Source of the DNA: an uncultured Bacilli bacterium
Lineage (GTDB): Bacteria > Bacillota_I > Bacilli_A > RF39 > UBA660
Reading direction: 5' to 3'
Length of the DNA stretch: 5,190 bases
Assembly (NCBI GenBank): GCA_947624535.1
Contig: CANQKU010000080.1
Coordinates: 1-5,190 of the forward strand
This document shows positions 1 to 5,119 of the stretch, in pieces. Both the position numbers and the translations under genes were made by a program. The notes beneath the pieces are model-generated. The model saw only the letters and a list, made by a program, of their open reading frames with translations, had not been told where the DNA came from and made no database searches. Positions within the stretch are counted from its first letter, which is position 1. Each line of letters begins with the position of its first letter.

Positions 1-89
1 TTTAAGAAATATATAAATAATGTAGCAGCTATTCTTTTGTTTCCATCAATGAAAGTATGGTTCTTAGTTATAAGATAAAACAAAATGAT
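1..89 (-). pseudogene. RhuM C-terminal Fic-domain fragment, cut off from its 5' half
   Basis: Reading the minus strand from position 89 gives about 29 codons (IILFYLITKNHTFIDGNKRI and onward to the window edge). HTFIDGNKR matches the Fic/Doc catalytic motif HxFxDGNKR, and the preceding LFYLITKN resembles the LLYFxIKN that precedes it in RhuM-Fic proteins. In Fic proteins the His and the following loop carry out AMP or other nucleotide-monophosphate transfer. This frame has a TAA stop at 92-90 and no start codon of its own, and the RhuM N-terminal half begins at 859 on the same strand. I therefore read it as the orphaned 3' part of the same RhuM gene, separated by the IS-like remnant at 93-283. 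The gene continues beyond position 1, so I cannot judge whether the rest of the Fic domain is intact. The motif is seen directly; the family assignment is from knowledge; the origin by insertion is inference. Confidence 0.75.
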
Positions 90-92
90 TTA

Positions 93-283
93 TTTATAAA
101 TCATGCCCAAACCTCACGATTTGGATTTTCTTCTTCACTGGATAATTTCTACACTCCAAAGACCAATCTCCGATAGTCGCTACCGTACTTATTTTTTTGA
201 TTTATTTTTTAAACTATTTGTTCTATATATTTTCTTATTCCCTCCATTAATATATTTACACTTGCATTTATATCCCTATCTAA
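93..283 (-). mobile_element. IS200/IS605-type remnant: tnpB 3' end plus right end
   Basis: The last 24 codons of the frame ending at 209 read LDRDINASVNIL and onward. This is the RuvC-III segment at the C terminus of TnpB (consensus DRDxNAxxNI), and it does not belong to RhuM. Below the stop come about 115 bases with a CGGTAG/CTATCG hairpin (185-171), a GAAGAAGAAAATCC stretch and a 7-bp hairpin closing on GTGA (124-107), as expected of the right end of such elements. RhuM sequence restarts by position 89, so the right boundary lies between about 106 and 90. The left end, tnpA and nearly all of tnpB are missing. By family comparison about 50 RhuM residues are missing too, so a deletion accompanied or followed the insertion. 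Boundaries are approximate; no transposition genes remain. Confidence 0.65.
107..250 (-). ncRNA. Possible omega RNA (reRNA) scaffold remnant of TnpB
   Basis: TnpB elements encode a guide RNA that overlaps the 3' end of tnpB and runs to the right end of the element, with the guide taken from flanking DNA. Here the correct place on the minus strand can fold into CGGTAG-CGA-CTATCG (185-171, one G-U pair) and CCAAATC-GTGA-GGTTTGG (124-107, one G-U pair). A TTTGG at 160-156 could pair alternatively with CCAAA at 124-120. The next 16-20 bases 3' of the hairpin would be the guide, and they would come from the RhuM gene itself. No TnpB nuclease remains here, so the RNA could work only with a TnpB encoded elsewhere. 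The 5' limit is a guess. Confidence 0.35.
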
Positions 284-859
284 TTCATTTTTACATTCTT
301 CATAAGTGATTTTTTTATTGTTTTTAGTTCCTCTTGGTTTAGTAATTTTCTTATGATCATAATCATCAAGTAAATTTAAAGCATTTGAATAATTATTTAT
401 TACTTTAATTATTTCTTGAGCTTCTGTTCCTTTTAATTCGGTATCTATTCTTCCAGCAATATCTACTAGCTTTATTGTTTTTTCAAGATATTCTAATCTT
501 TTTTGATTAGCCGCATAACCTTTAATCATATAATCTTTTAATACTTTAGTTGCCCATTTTCTAAATATAATTCCATTTTTAGATTTTACACGATAACCTA
601 CACTAATTATCATATCGAGATTATAGTATTTTACCTGATAGTTTTTCCCGTCTTTAGCAGTATGCTCAAAAAATGAGCATACTGAATTTTCTTCCAATTC
701 TCCATCTTTATATATATTTTGAATATGCCTGGTAATAGTTTTTCTATCTTTTCCAAACAGTTGAGCCATTTGCCCTTGTGTAAGCCATACAGTTTCATCT
801 TTCATATTCACTTCTAATTTAATATTTTGATTTTCAAATAATATAATTTCATTTTTCAT
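209..859 (-). CDS. RhuM-family protein, C-terminally replaced by a TnpB tail
   Basis: 216 residues. Residues 1-188 carry the RhuM hallmarks: VWLTQGQMAQLF (25-36) and KTITRHIQNIYKDGEL (40-55) forming the DNA-binding-like N-terminal domain, DGKNY (70-74), YYNLDMIISVGYRVKS (78-93), FRKWATKVLKDY (99-110) and LNLLDDYDHKKITKP (161-175). Full RhuM-Fic proteins are roughly 330 residues and end in a Fic domain. Here the frame passes at about residues 189-193 into LDRDINASVNIL, the C terminus of TnpB, and stops. The Fic motif lies out of this frame at 89-1. The start at 859 has GAAAGGA 11 bases upstream, inside the end of the BRO/DinD-like gene (stop at 866-868), so the two genes are probably cotranscribed. 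RhuM proteins are accessory genes of mobile islands with poorly defined function. The product may be a stable truncated DNA-binding protein or simply debris. It contains a perfect 11-bp inverted repeat at 658-684. Confidence 0.85.
   Translation of the reverse strand: MKNEIILFENQNIKLEVNMKDETVWLTQGQMAQLFGKDRKTITRHIQNIYKDGELEENSVCSFFEHTAKDGKNYQVKYYNLDMIISVGYRVKSKNGIIFRKWATKVLKDYMIKGYAANQKRLEYLEKTIKLVDIAGRIDTELKGTEAQEIIKVINNYSNALNLLDDYDHKKITKPRGTKNNKKITYEECKNELDRDINASVNILMEGIRKYIEQIV
658..684 (-). repeat. Perfect 11-bp inverted repeat inside the RhuM gene
   Basis: On the minus strand the arms CAGTATGCTCA (684-674) and TGAGCATACTG (668-658) are perfect reverse complements around a loop of five T. 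They lie in codons 59-68 (SVCSFFEHTA), just before DGK at residues 70-72. The mRNA or single-stranded DNA would form a strong hairpin here. A repeat of the same length sits at the equivalent point of the neighbouring gene (1527-1551). Confidence 0.9.
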
Positions 860-865
860 TTTTTA

Positions 866-1738
866 TTACTTCCTTTCTTGTTGTTTATTATTTTCTAATT
901 TTTTTGTTTCATCTAAATATTGATAGTTAAGATTATTTTGATTGCTTATTACTGATTTATGAAGTTCTTTTTCTAAATTATCACGAGTATTTTTAGCAAT
1001 TCTTCCACCTCGTTTTGCAATTTCTTTATTTTGTTCCAATCCATTAGGCCTATGTTCTTTAGCAAGTTCACGAGTGGCAATTTCTCCTAAATCAGTAAGA
1101 GCTATTTCTATATCGGTCATATTATCTCTTAAGGATTCTTTTCTAATGCCTTTATATGCTTTATATTCACTTTTCCTCATTCCAGACCATTCTTTATATA
1201 TCTCATTTGTTAATATTCCATATTCATAATCTTCTAAAATGCCTCCCTCTTTCCAAATATCAGTTAATTTATTTCTATCTAATATTCCCTTTAATCTACT
1301 TTCAATCCATTTATCAGAATGTCCTCTTTTACGATAATAGTTAATTGCTCTTTTAATGGCAATTTCAGGATCAAATACTTCATCAATTCTTTCACTTCCT
1401 AAATTAGCAAGCCAAACTTTAAATGGCTCTGCTTTAGGACTTGGAACTGACTCAATTAATCTTAATATTCCCTTTGTATCTAAAGTATCCCTCAATCTTA
1501 TTTTTCCATCAGGAGCTTTCATTTTCAACTGACTACATTTTGTAGTCAGTTCACTGCCCTCTTTTTTTAGTCTATTTTTTAATACAGACCAATATTTTCT
1601 TGGATTACTACTATCAGTTAAAACTGAAATCACATCAACAACGCTAAAATAATAATCACACTTTTCATCATCCCAAATACTTCTTATTTCCTTGTCTTCA
1701 AATAAATTTGAGATTGTTTCTAATTTGTTTTGTTTCAT
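866..1738 (-). CDS. BRO-N domain protein with DinD-like C-terminal region
   Basis: 290 residues starting at ATG 1738, chosen over an upstream in-frame start at 1777 because AGGAGGG (1750-1744) lies five bases before it and the 1777 start would fall within the promoter. The BRO-N-like domain (about 12-120) includes YYFSVVDVISVLTDSSNPRKYW (29-50), DGKIRLRDTLDTKGILRLI (77-95) and the very typical SVPSPKAEPFKVWLANLG (98-114). The C-terminal half (about 135-265) with GILTNEIYKEWSGM, YKGIRKESLRDNMTDIE and RELAKEHRPNG resembles E. coli DinD, a DNA-damage-inducible protein reported to inhibit RecA filaments. BRO-N proteins are also annotated as phage antirepressors. The tail is low in complexity (NNKQQERK). 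It is the first gene of a two-gene unit with the RhuM gene, whose RBS lies in its last codons. The LexA-like box at its promoter agrees with the DinD resemblance. A perfect 11-bp inverted repeat lies within codons 63-71. Molecular function in this organism is unknown. Confidence 0.87.
   Translation of the reverse strand: MKQNKLETISNLFEDKEIRSIWDDEKCDYYFSVVDVISVLTDSSNPRKYWSVLKNRLKKEGSELTTKCSQLKMKAPDGKIRLRDTLDTKGILRLIESVPSPKAEPFKVWLANLGSERIDEVFDPEIAIKRAINYYRKRGHSDKWIESRLKGILDRNKLTDIWKEGGILEDYEYGILTNEIYKEWSGMRKSEYKAYKGIRKESLRDNMTDIEIALTDLGEIATRELAKEHRPNGLEQNKEIAKRGGRIAKNTRDNLEKELHKSVISNQNNLNYQYLDETKKLENNKQQERK
1527..1551 (-). repeat. Perfect 11-bp inverted repeat inside the BRO/DinD-like gene
   Basis: On the minus strand AACTGACTACA (1551-1541) and TGTAGTCAGTT (1537-1527) are perfect reverse complements around a three-base AAA loop. 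The stretch encodes ELTTKCSQL (residues 63-71), shortly before DGK at 77-79. The sequence differs from the RhuM repeat, but the arm length and position within the domain correspond. Confidence 0.9.
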
Positions 1739-1743
1739 ATAAA

Positions 1744-1750
1744 CCCTCCT
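1744..1750 (-). promoter_or_regulatory. Ribosome binding site deciding the BRO/DinD-like start
   Basis: AGGAGGG ends five bases before ATG at 1738. It favours this start over the first in-frame start codon at 1777, which would add 13 residues and has no such site. Confidence 0.85.
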
Positions 1751-1759
1751 TGTAAAAGC

Positions 1760-1788
1760 ATTATATAGCAGGAACATTTGTTTGACAA
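1760..1788 (-). promoter_or_regulatory. Sigma-A-type promoter of the BRO/DinD-RhuM unit
   Basis: On the minus strand TTGTCA (1788-1783) is five of six to the -35 consensus. It is followed by a 17-bp spacer and a perfect TATAAT (1765-1760). Transcription would start near 1753, giving a short leader that contains the AGGAGGG site. This is the best promoter in the window. Confidence 0.8.
1771..1784. promoter_or_regulatory. LexA (SOS) box-like operator in the promoter spacer
   Basis: GGAACATTTGTTTG fits 12 of 14 positions of the Gram-positive LexA/DinR consensus CGAACRNRYGTTYG; the first base and the eighth differ. It fills most of the spacer between -35 and -10, touching the -35 by two bases, where a bound repressor would block RNA polymerase. 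The downstream gene resembles the SOS gene dinD, which makes the match more credible. One half-site is GTTT rather than GTTC, so affinity could be modest. Confidence 0.5.
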
Positions 1789-1825
1789 TACATTTTTTAA
1801 ATTTTTATTATTTTTTTAATCACAT

Positions 1826-1855
1826 AAAAAACAAACCTCTTATGGTCTGTTTTTT
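1826..1855 (-). terminator. Intrinsic terminator of the XRE regulator gene
   Basis: On the minus strand AAAAAACAGACC (1855-1844), loop ATAAGA, and GGTTTGTTTTTT (1837-1826) form a 12-bp stem with one G-U pair, and the descending arm ends in six T. It begins within the stop codon of the XRE gene. It separates that gene from the BRO/DinD unit, whose promoter lies just downstream. On the plus strand the G-U pair becomes an A-C mismatch, which favours action on minus-strand transcripts. Confidence 0.8.
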
Positions 1856-2564
1856 ATTTACAATAATTCATAATAATTTTATCATCATACTTTTGGTTTT
1901 TAATCACTTTATAAGTTTCTTCTTTAGAATTTTTATTGCATCTTATTACGTCATAGAATAATGTATCATAATAAATTGTTGTATCTATCGTTGTAGTTTT
2001 AATTGAAAATATAGGTGGACGATCATTATATGCAACGCCAACATAATCAAAAAACATAATCGCCATCATATACCCAATGAAAAATAATACTAGAAAAATT
2101 ATTGTTTTTAAATATGATTTTGATTTTACTAATTTGAAAAAACCTAATACTGAAAATATTACACCTATAACTACACTGAATGAACAAGAATGACTATCAG
2201 GATTAAATGCCATTAAACCCAATGTATTCATTAAAATTCCAAATATTATCAATATCAATCCAATAAGTTGATTTTTTTTCTCTACCCTTTTATTAGAATA
2301 ACTTATAGTATTGATAATATTTTCTTCAAATTTTTCTTGATAATTATCTTCTCTAATTCTCTCGCCACTTAATAATTCATTGATAGTAATATTAAGTTCT
2401 TCACACAGTGGTTTAAATAAAGATAGATCAGGCATATTTCTTCCATTTTCCCAATTACTAATTGATTTTTCAGTTACACCTAACTTTTCTCCTAATTCAC
2501 ATTGTGTCATCTTTTTTTGTTTTCGACATTCAGCAATAAATTTTCCAATTTTTTCTTGATCCAT
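1854..2564 (-). CDS. XRE-family HTH regulator with three membrane segments
   Basis: 236 residues from ATG 2564. AAAGGAG (2579-2573) lies eight bases upstream, so this start is preferred to a GTG at 2582 that sits at the RBS. Residues 5-66 are a Cro/C1-type helix-turn-helix (KMTQCELGEKLGVTEKSISNWENGRNMPDLSLFKPLCEELNITINELLSG). A charged linker (70-98) leads to three hydrophobic segments at about 99-120, 127-145 and 152-173. The last ~58 residues are soluble and, with a cytoplasmic N terminus, would face outside. They contain YYDTLFYDVIRCN and end in NYCK, with two Cys (209, 235) that could pair. This architecture suggests a one-component membrane regulator that senses an envelope or external signal and binds DNA, but the ligand and targets are not evident. 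It has its own terminator. A palindrome upstream (2616-2632) may be its operator. I do not recognise the C-terminal tail family with certainty. Confidence 0.85.
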   Translation of the reverse strand: MDQEKIGKFIAECRKQKKMTQCELGEKLGVTEKSISNWENGRNMPDLSLFKPLCEELNITINELLSGERIREDNYQEKFEENIINTISYSNKRVEKKNQLIGLILIIFGILMNTLGLMAFNPDSHSCSFSVVIGVIFSVLGFFKLVKSKSYLKTIIFLVLFFIGYMMAIMFFDYVGVAYNDRPPIFSIKTTTIDTTIYYDTLFYDVIRCNKNSKEETYKVIKNQKYDDKIIMNYCK

Positions 2565-2615
2565 ATTTTTTTCTCCTTTCACATTAACATCATATAATGT
2601 AAAAACAAATTTTCA

Positions 2616-2632
2616 CTAGGAAACAATCCTAG
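2616..2632. promoter_or_regulatory. Perfect 6-bp inverted repeat upstream of the XRE gene
   Basis: CTAGGA-AACAA-TCCTAG lies 52 bases before the XRE start and about ten bases downstream of a minus-strand TATAAT (2648-2643). That is a typical location for an autoregulatory operator of an HTH protein. No convincing -35 accompanies the TATAAT. No T run directly follows the repeat, so I do not read it as a terminator of the TPM gene. Confidence 0.35.
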
Positions 2633-2706
2633 AGTTTAACAAATTATAAAGATTATTTAAGCACCCTTTTATCTTAAACCTATATACTTATTTATTAATA
2701 TAATAT

Positions 2707-3594
2707 CTAAAAACCTCTTGAACTTCCGCCGCCACCAGAAGATCCTCCTCCACCTGAGAACCCTCCACCAGAAAAGCCTCCGCCACCAAAGTTACTTCCT
2801 CCGCCAAAGCCACCAAAATAACTACTATCATCAGTACTATTCATAGATACAAGAAAAGTAATAACTTCAATAAATAACGCTATCGGTATATATAATTTAA
2901 AAACAAAATATATAAAAGTTAAAAAACAAATATCAAGTATTAATACTATATAAAAGCCTAATGATTTTTTCTTACTTGTACTATTATTAGCATTAAAAAA
3001 TGATCCTAAAAGAGCCCCAAAGAAAAGTGATGCAACAATTAGTGGTGTAAAAATTTGAATACCATAAGTAGAGACAGTTTTAGCTTTAGGTTTGACATTG
3101 CCACTATCAATATTATAGTAAGTACATAATTTTTCATAAAAAGCATTATATCCGTTCTTTATACCATCATCCCAATTATTTTCTTTTAAATAAGGAATTA
3201 TGTATTCATCCTGATATCTTCCAGTCAAGCCATCTGGTAAAACACCCTCTAGGCCATAGCCAACTTCTACTCTAAATTTTCTTTCTTCTAATGCCAAAAG
3301 CAATAATAATCCATTATTTTTATCTTTATCACCAATCCCAAAACTTCTAAATAACTCTGTGGCATAAGTTTCTAAATCTTTTCCCTCCAAGTTTGGAACT
3401 GTCACTACAACAATTTGAGCATCAGTTTTTTCTTCTAAACTTACTGAGTGCTGTAAAATATATTGTTCAGTATCATCGCTTAAAATATTAGCATAATCAT
3501 TTATATAAAAATCATTAGTTGGTGGTACTAAAGCATCTACTTTAAAAGAAAAAGTACTGATTAAAACTGCTATAAATAGTAATATTTTTTTCAT
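2707..3594 (-). CDS. TPM-domain membrane protein, YgcG-like, Gly-rich tail
   Basis: 295 residues starting at ATG 3594 with AAGGAG at 3605-3600. A signal peptide (MKKILLFIAVLISTFSFKVDA, cleavage near 21) precedes an extracytoplasmic TPM domain (about 25-155). That domain shows NDYANILSDD (32-41), TDAQIVVVTVPNLEGKDLETYATELFRSFGIGDKDKNNGLLLLL (57-100), the strand KFRVEVGYGLEGVLPDG (106-122) and a C-terminal helix. Hydrophobic segments follow at about 182-200, 212-231 and 233-250, and the protein ends in a GGGGFSGGG-type glycine/serine tail (260-295). Length and order are those of YgcG-type TPM proteins. TPM domains were first linked to acid phosphatase and photosystem II repair in plants; the bacterial role is unsettled but envelope-related. 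lemA lies 33 bases upstream on the same strand, a pairing seen widely in bacteria, which suggests the two proteins act together at the membrane. Confidence 0.9.
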   Translation of the reverse strand: MKKILLFIAVLISTFSFKVDALVPPTNDFYINDYANILSDDTEQYILQHSVSLEEKTDAQIVVVTVPNLEGKDLETYATELFRSFGIGDKDKNNGLLLLLALEERKFRVEVGYGLEGVLPDGLTGRYQDEYIIPYLKENNWDDGIKNGYNAFYEKLCTYYNIDSGNVKPKAKTVSTYGIQIFTPLIVASLFFGALLGSFFNANNSTSKKKSLGFYIVLILDICFLTFIYFVFKLYIPIALFIEVITFLVSMNSTDDSSYFGGFGGGSNFGGGGFSGGGFSGGGGSSGGGGSSRGF

Positions 3595-3608
3595 ATTCTC
3601 TCCTTAAT

Positions 3609-3629
3609 AAAAAGAAGATTACTCTTCTT
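3609..3629 (-). other. Intercistronic hairpin between lemA and the TPM gene
   Basis: On the minus strand AAGAAGA (3629-3623), loop GTAA, and TCTTCTT (3618-3612) make a 7-bp perfect stem that starts in the lemA stop codon. It is followed by TTT and then ATT before the next RBS. It is weak for a terminator; it may attenuate read-through or protect the lemA 3' end. Confidence 0.35.
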
Positions 3630-4206
3630 AGTCAAAGTCAACTTCTGGTAATTTAGTTTTACCATCATCTGCTTCAAAGTAATCGATATTATCAAAGTCA
3701 CCAATTTCTGCAATGATATTAGTTGGTATTTTTTTAATCTTTGTATTATATGTTTTAGCAGCAGCATTGAAGTCACGTCTTGCTGTAGCAATTCTATTTT
3801 CTGTACCAGCTAACTCATCTTGTAAATTAATAAAGTTTGTATTTGCTTTTAAATCTGGATAGGCTTCAGTAATAACTAATAAACTATTTAAAGCACTGGA
3901 TAATTCACTATTAGCTAAAGATTTATCTTCTACATCATCAGCTCTTAGTAAGTTTTCTCTTGCCTTAGTAACCCTTTCAATTGCTGATTCTTCATGCTTA
4001 ACATACCCCTTTACCGTATTAACTAAATTTGGAACTAAATCAGCCCTTCTTTCTAGTTGCACGTCAATATCTTTAAATTTAGCCGTTACTTCTTCTTTTA
4101 AACTGACTAAATTATTATAAGTTGAGACTCCCCAAATAATTCCTAATAAAAGAACAACACCTATTATTGCAACAACGATTAAAACATTTTTATTTTTCAT
4201 AAACAT
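3628..4206 (-). CDS. lemA: LemA family protein
   Basis: 192 residues, within the usual size of LemA proteins (about 180-200). One membrane helix at the N terminus (about 7-28) anchors a helical-bundle domain carrying the family signatures: YNNLVSLKEEV (30-40), IDVQLERRADLVPNLVNTVKGYVKHE (47-72), TEAYPDLKANTNFINLQDELAGTENRIATARRDFN (113-147), KTYN (151-154) and YFEA (176-179) before a PEVDF end. Most of the protein is predicted to lie outside the membrane opposite its short N terminus. AAAGGAG (4217-4211) is four bases before ATG 4206 and ten before ATG 4200 (MKNKN), so either may be the start. The TPM gene follows after 33 bases. LemA function is not well defined; its frequent TPM partner suggests an envelope role. 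A 15-bp palindrome lies 63 bases upstream. Confidence 0.93.
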   Translation of the reverse strand: MFMKNKNVLIVVAIIGVVLLLGIIWGVSTYNNLVSLKEEVTAKFKDIDVQLERRADLVPNLVNTVKGYVKHEESAIERVTKARENLLRADDVEDKSLANSELSSALNSLLVITEAYPDLKANTNFINLQDELAGTENRIATARRDFNAAAKTYNTKIKKIPTNIIAEIGDFDNIDYFEADDGKTKLPEVDFD

Positions 4207-4268
4207 TTCTCTCCTTTACCATATTTTAGCATATATCATTTATTTTAAATATCTTTTTTTGTTATTCC

Positions 4269-4283
4269 TTGTAAACTTTACAA
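4269..4283. promoter_or_regulatory. Perfect 15-bp palindrome upstream of lemA
   Basis: TTGTAAA-C-TTTACAA is a 7-bp perfect dyad with a one-base centre, which suits a dimeric repressor rather than an RNA hairpin. Its left half, read on the minus strand, contains TTTACA (4275-4270), five of six to a -35. The best -10 at a legal spacing (TATTTA, 4251-4246) is poor. The TGC-TAAAAT at 4231-4223 is too near the lemA RBS. I can therefore support an operator-like site but not a definite promoter. Confidence 0.4.
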
Positions 4284-4298
4284 AACTATCAACTAATT

Positions 4299-4352
4299 AA
4301 AAAGTATTCAACTTCTTATTCATATTATATAACATAAAAGTCTAAAAATACT
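4299..4352 (-). terminator. Possible terminator downstream of the ABC ATPase gene
   Basis: On the minus strand AGTATT (4352-4347) pairs with AATACT (4308-4303). Inside it, ACTTTTAT (about 4341-4334) pairs with ATAAGAAGT (4319-4311) with one bulge, and TTTTT (4303-4299) follows. The stem is AT-rich with interior mismatches and a large apical loop, so it is only a candidate. The rest of the 208-bp gap holds the lemA upstream palindrome and no supported gene. Confidence 0.35.
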
Positions 4353-4414
4353 CACCTACAAAATAAAAAATAATAATCCAACATATGAATTACTATTTTT
4401 AATTTTCATAAACT

Positions 4415-5119
4415 CTAACTTTTTTTCAAGTCATAAACTTGATCAACACTATCACATACATTTTGAGAATGTGTTACGATAATGACGCACTTATTTTCTT
4501 CATGCGCTAACTTTTTAAATATATCTAAAATTTCAGTTTCTGTTTGCCTATCCAAATTACCTGTGGGTTCATCAGCAATGATCAGTTTAGGATTATAGGA
4601 TAAACTTCTTGCAATAGCAACACGCTGTTGTTCTCCGCCAGATAACCTTAATACTTTACGATTAGCATAAGTTTCTTTTAATCCTACTTTTTTCATCAGT
4701 TCGATTGCTTTTTCTTTTTTATTTTTTATCTTTAATCCATTAGCATCCATTGAAAGAATTATATTTTCAACTGCTGTCATAAATGGAAGTAAGTTATAAC
4801 TTTGAAAAACAATTCCTATATCATGATTACGATACTTATCTAAATTAATATCTTTTAAATTTTTACCATCAAAGATAATTTCTCCCTCTGCACATTTTTC
4901 CAAGCCACTAATAAGAGATAGTAATGTAGTTTTTCCAGCACCACTTCTTCCTCTGATAGCATACATTTTTCCCATTTCAAAGTCAAAATTAACATTTTTT
5001 ATGGCATAGTCATCTACTTCTGCATCACTATACCTGTAACTTGCATTTTTCACACTCAAAATAATATTTTTGTCACCTTTAGAAGTTTTTCTTGTTACTT
5101 TTTTCTTTTTATCTTCCAT
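4415..5119 (-). CDS. ABC transporter ATPase, MacB/LolD/FtsE-like group
   Basis: 234 residues from ATG 5119. GGAAAGGAA (ending at 5131) lies about 11 bases upstream; an in-frame ATG at 5131 overlaps that site, and the longest frame would need TTG at 5167. After a lysine-rich leader (1-17) come all ATPase motifs: Walker A GRSGAGKTT (57-65), Q-loop FQSYNLLPFMTAVEN (105-119), signature LSGGEQQRVAIARSL (159-173), Walker B LIIADEPTGNLD (179-190) and switch His in VTHS (215-218). The EPTGNLD and SYNLLPFMT forms place it with ATPases that serve FtsX/MacB-type permeases in lipoprotein, peptide or antibiotic export or in cell division. It would sit on the cytoplasmic face of the membrane and needs a permease. 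None follows downstream; the upstream side lies outside the window. All catalytic residues are present. The frame stays open to the window edge, so an N-terminal extension cannot be excluded. Confidence 0.92.
   Translation of the reverse strand: MEDKKKKVTRKTSKGDKNIILSVKNASYRYSDAEVDDYAIKNVNFDFEMGKMYAIRGRSGAGKTTLLSLISGLEKCAEGEIIFDGKNLKDINLDKYRNHDIGIVFQSYNLLPFMTAVENIILSMDANGLKIKNKKEKAIELMKKVGLKETYANRKVLRLSGGEQQRVAIARSLSYNPKLIIADEPTGNLDRQTETEILDIFKKLAHEENKCVIIVTHSQNVCDSVDQVYDLKKS

Noticed and set aside
85..104. Perfect AT-rich inverted repeat followed by TTTTGTTTT on the minus strand, as a terminator
   Set aside because: The stem ATGATTTA/TAAATCAT has only two G-C pairs. The T-rich run is coding sequence of the Fic fragment (ILFYL), so the pattern is probably a junction coincidence or part of the IS end.
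103..309. Plus-strand 68-aa open frame rich in Phe, Leu and Tyr
   Set aside because: It lies opposite the TnpB tail, the right-end structure and the RhuM gene, has no convincing RBS, and its composition is that of an AT-rich antisense frame.
1156..1344. Plus-strand 62-aa open frame
   Set aside because: It is fully antisense to the well-supported BRO/DinD-like gene, with no RBS and no recognisable domain.
2656..2678. TTTAAG/CTTAAA inverted repeat with an 11-base loop between the TPM and XRE genes
   Set aside because: The stem is short and AT-rich with a long loop and no T run, and it is likely to occur by chance in this composition.
2715..2815. GC-rich tract as a possible foreign insert or repeat array
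   Set aside because: It simply encodes the glycine/serine tail typical of YgcG-type TPM proteins; GGN codons explain the local rise in GC.
3591..3791. Minus-strand 66-aa open frame overlapping lemA
   Set aside because: It is a shifted frame inside the conserved C-terminal part of lemA, which is clearly the coding frame.
4223..4231. Extended -10 TGC-TAAAAT as the lemA promoter
   Set aside because: A start six to seven bases downstream would fall in the AAAGGAG site and remove it from the mRNA, and no -35 fits.
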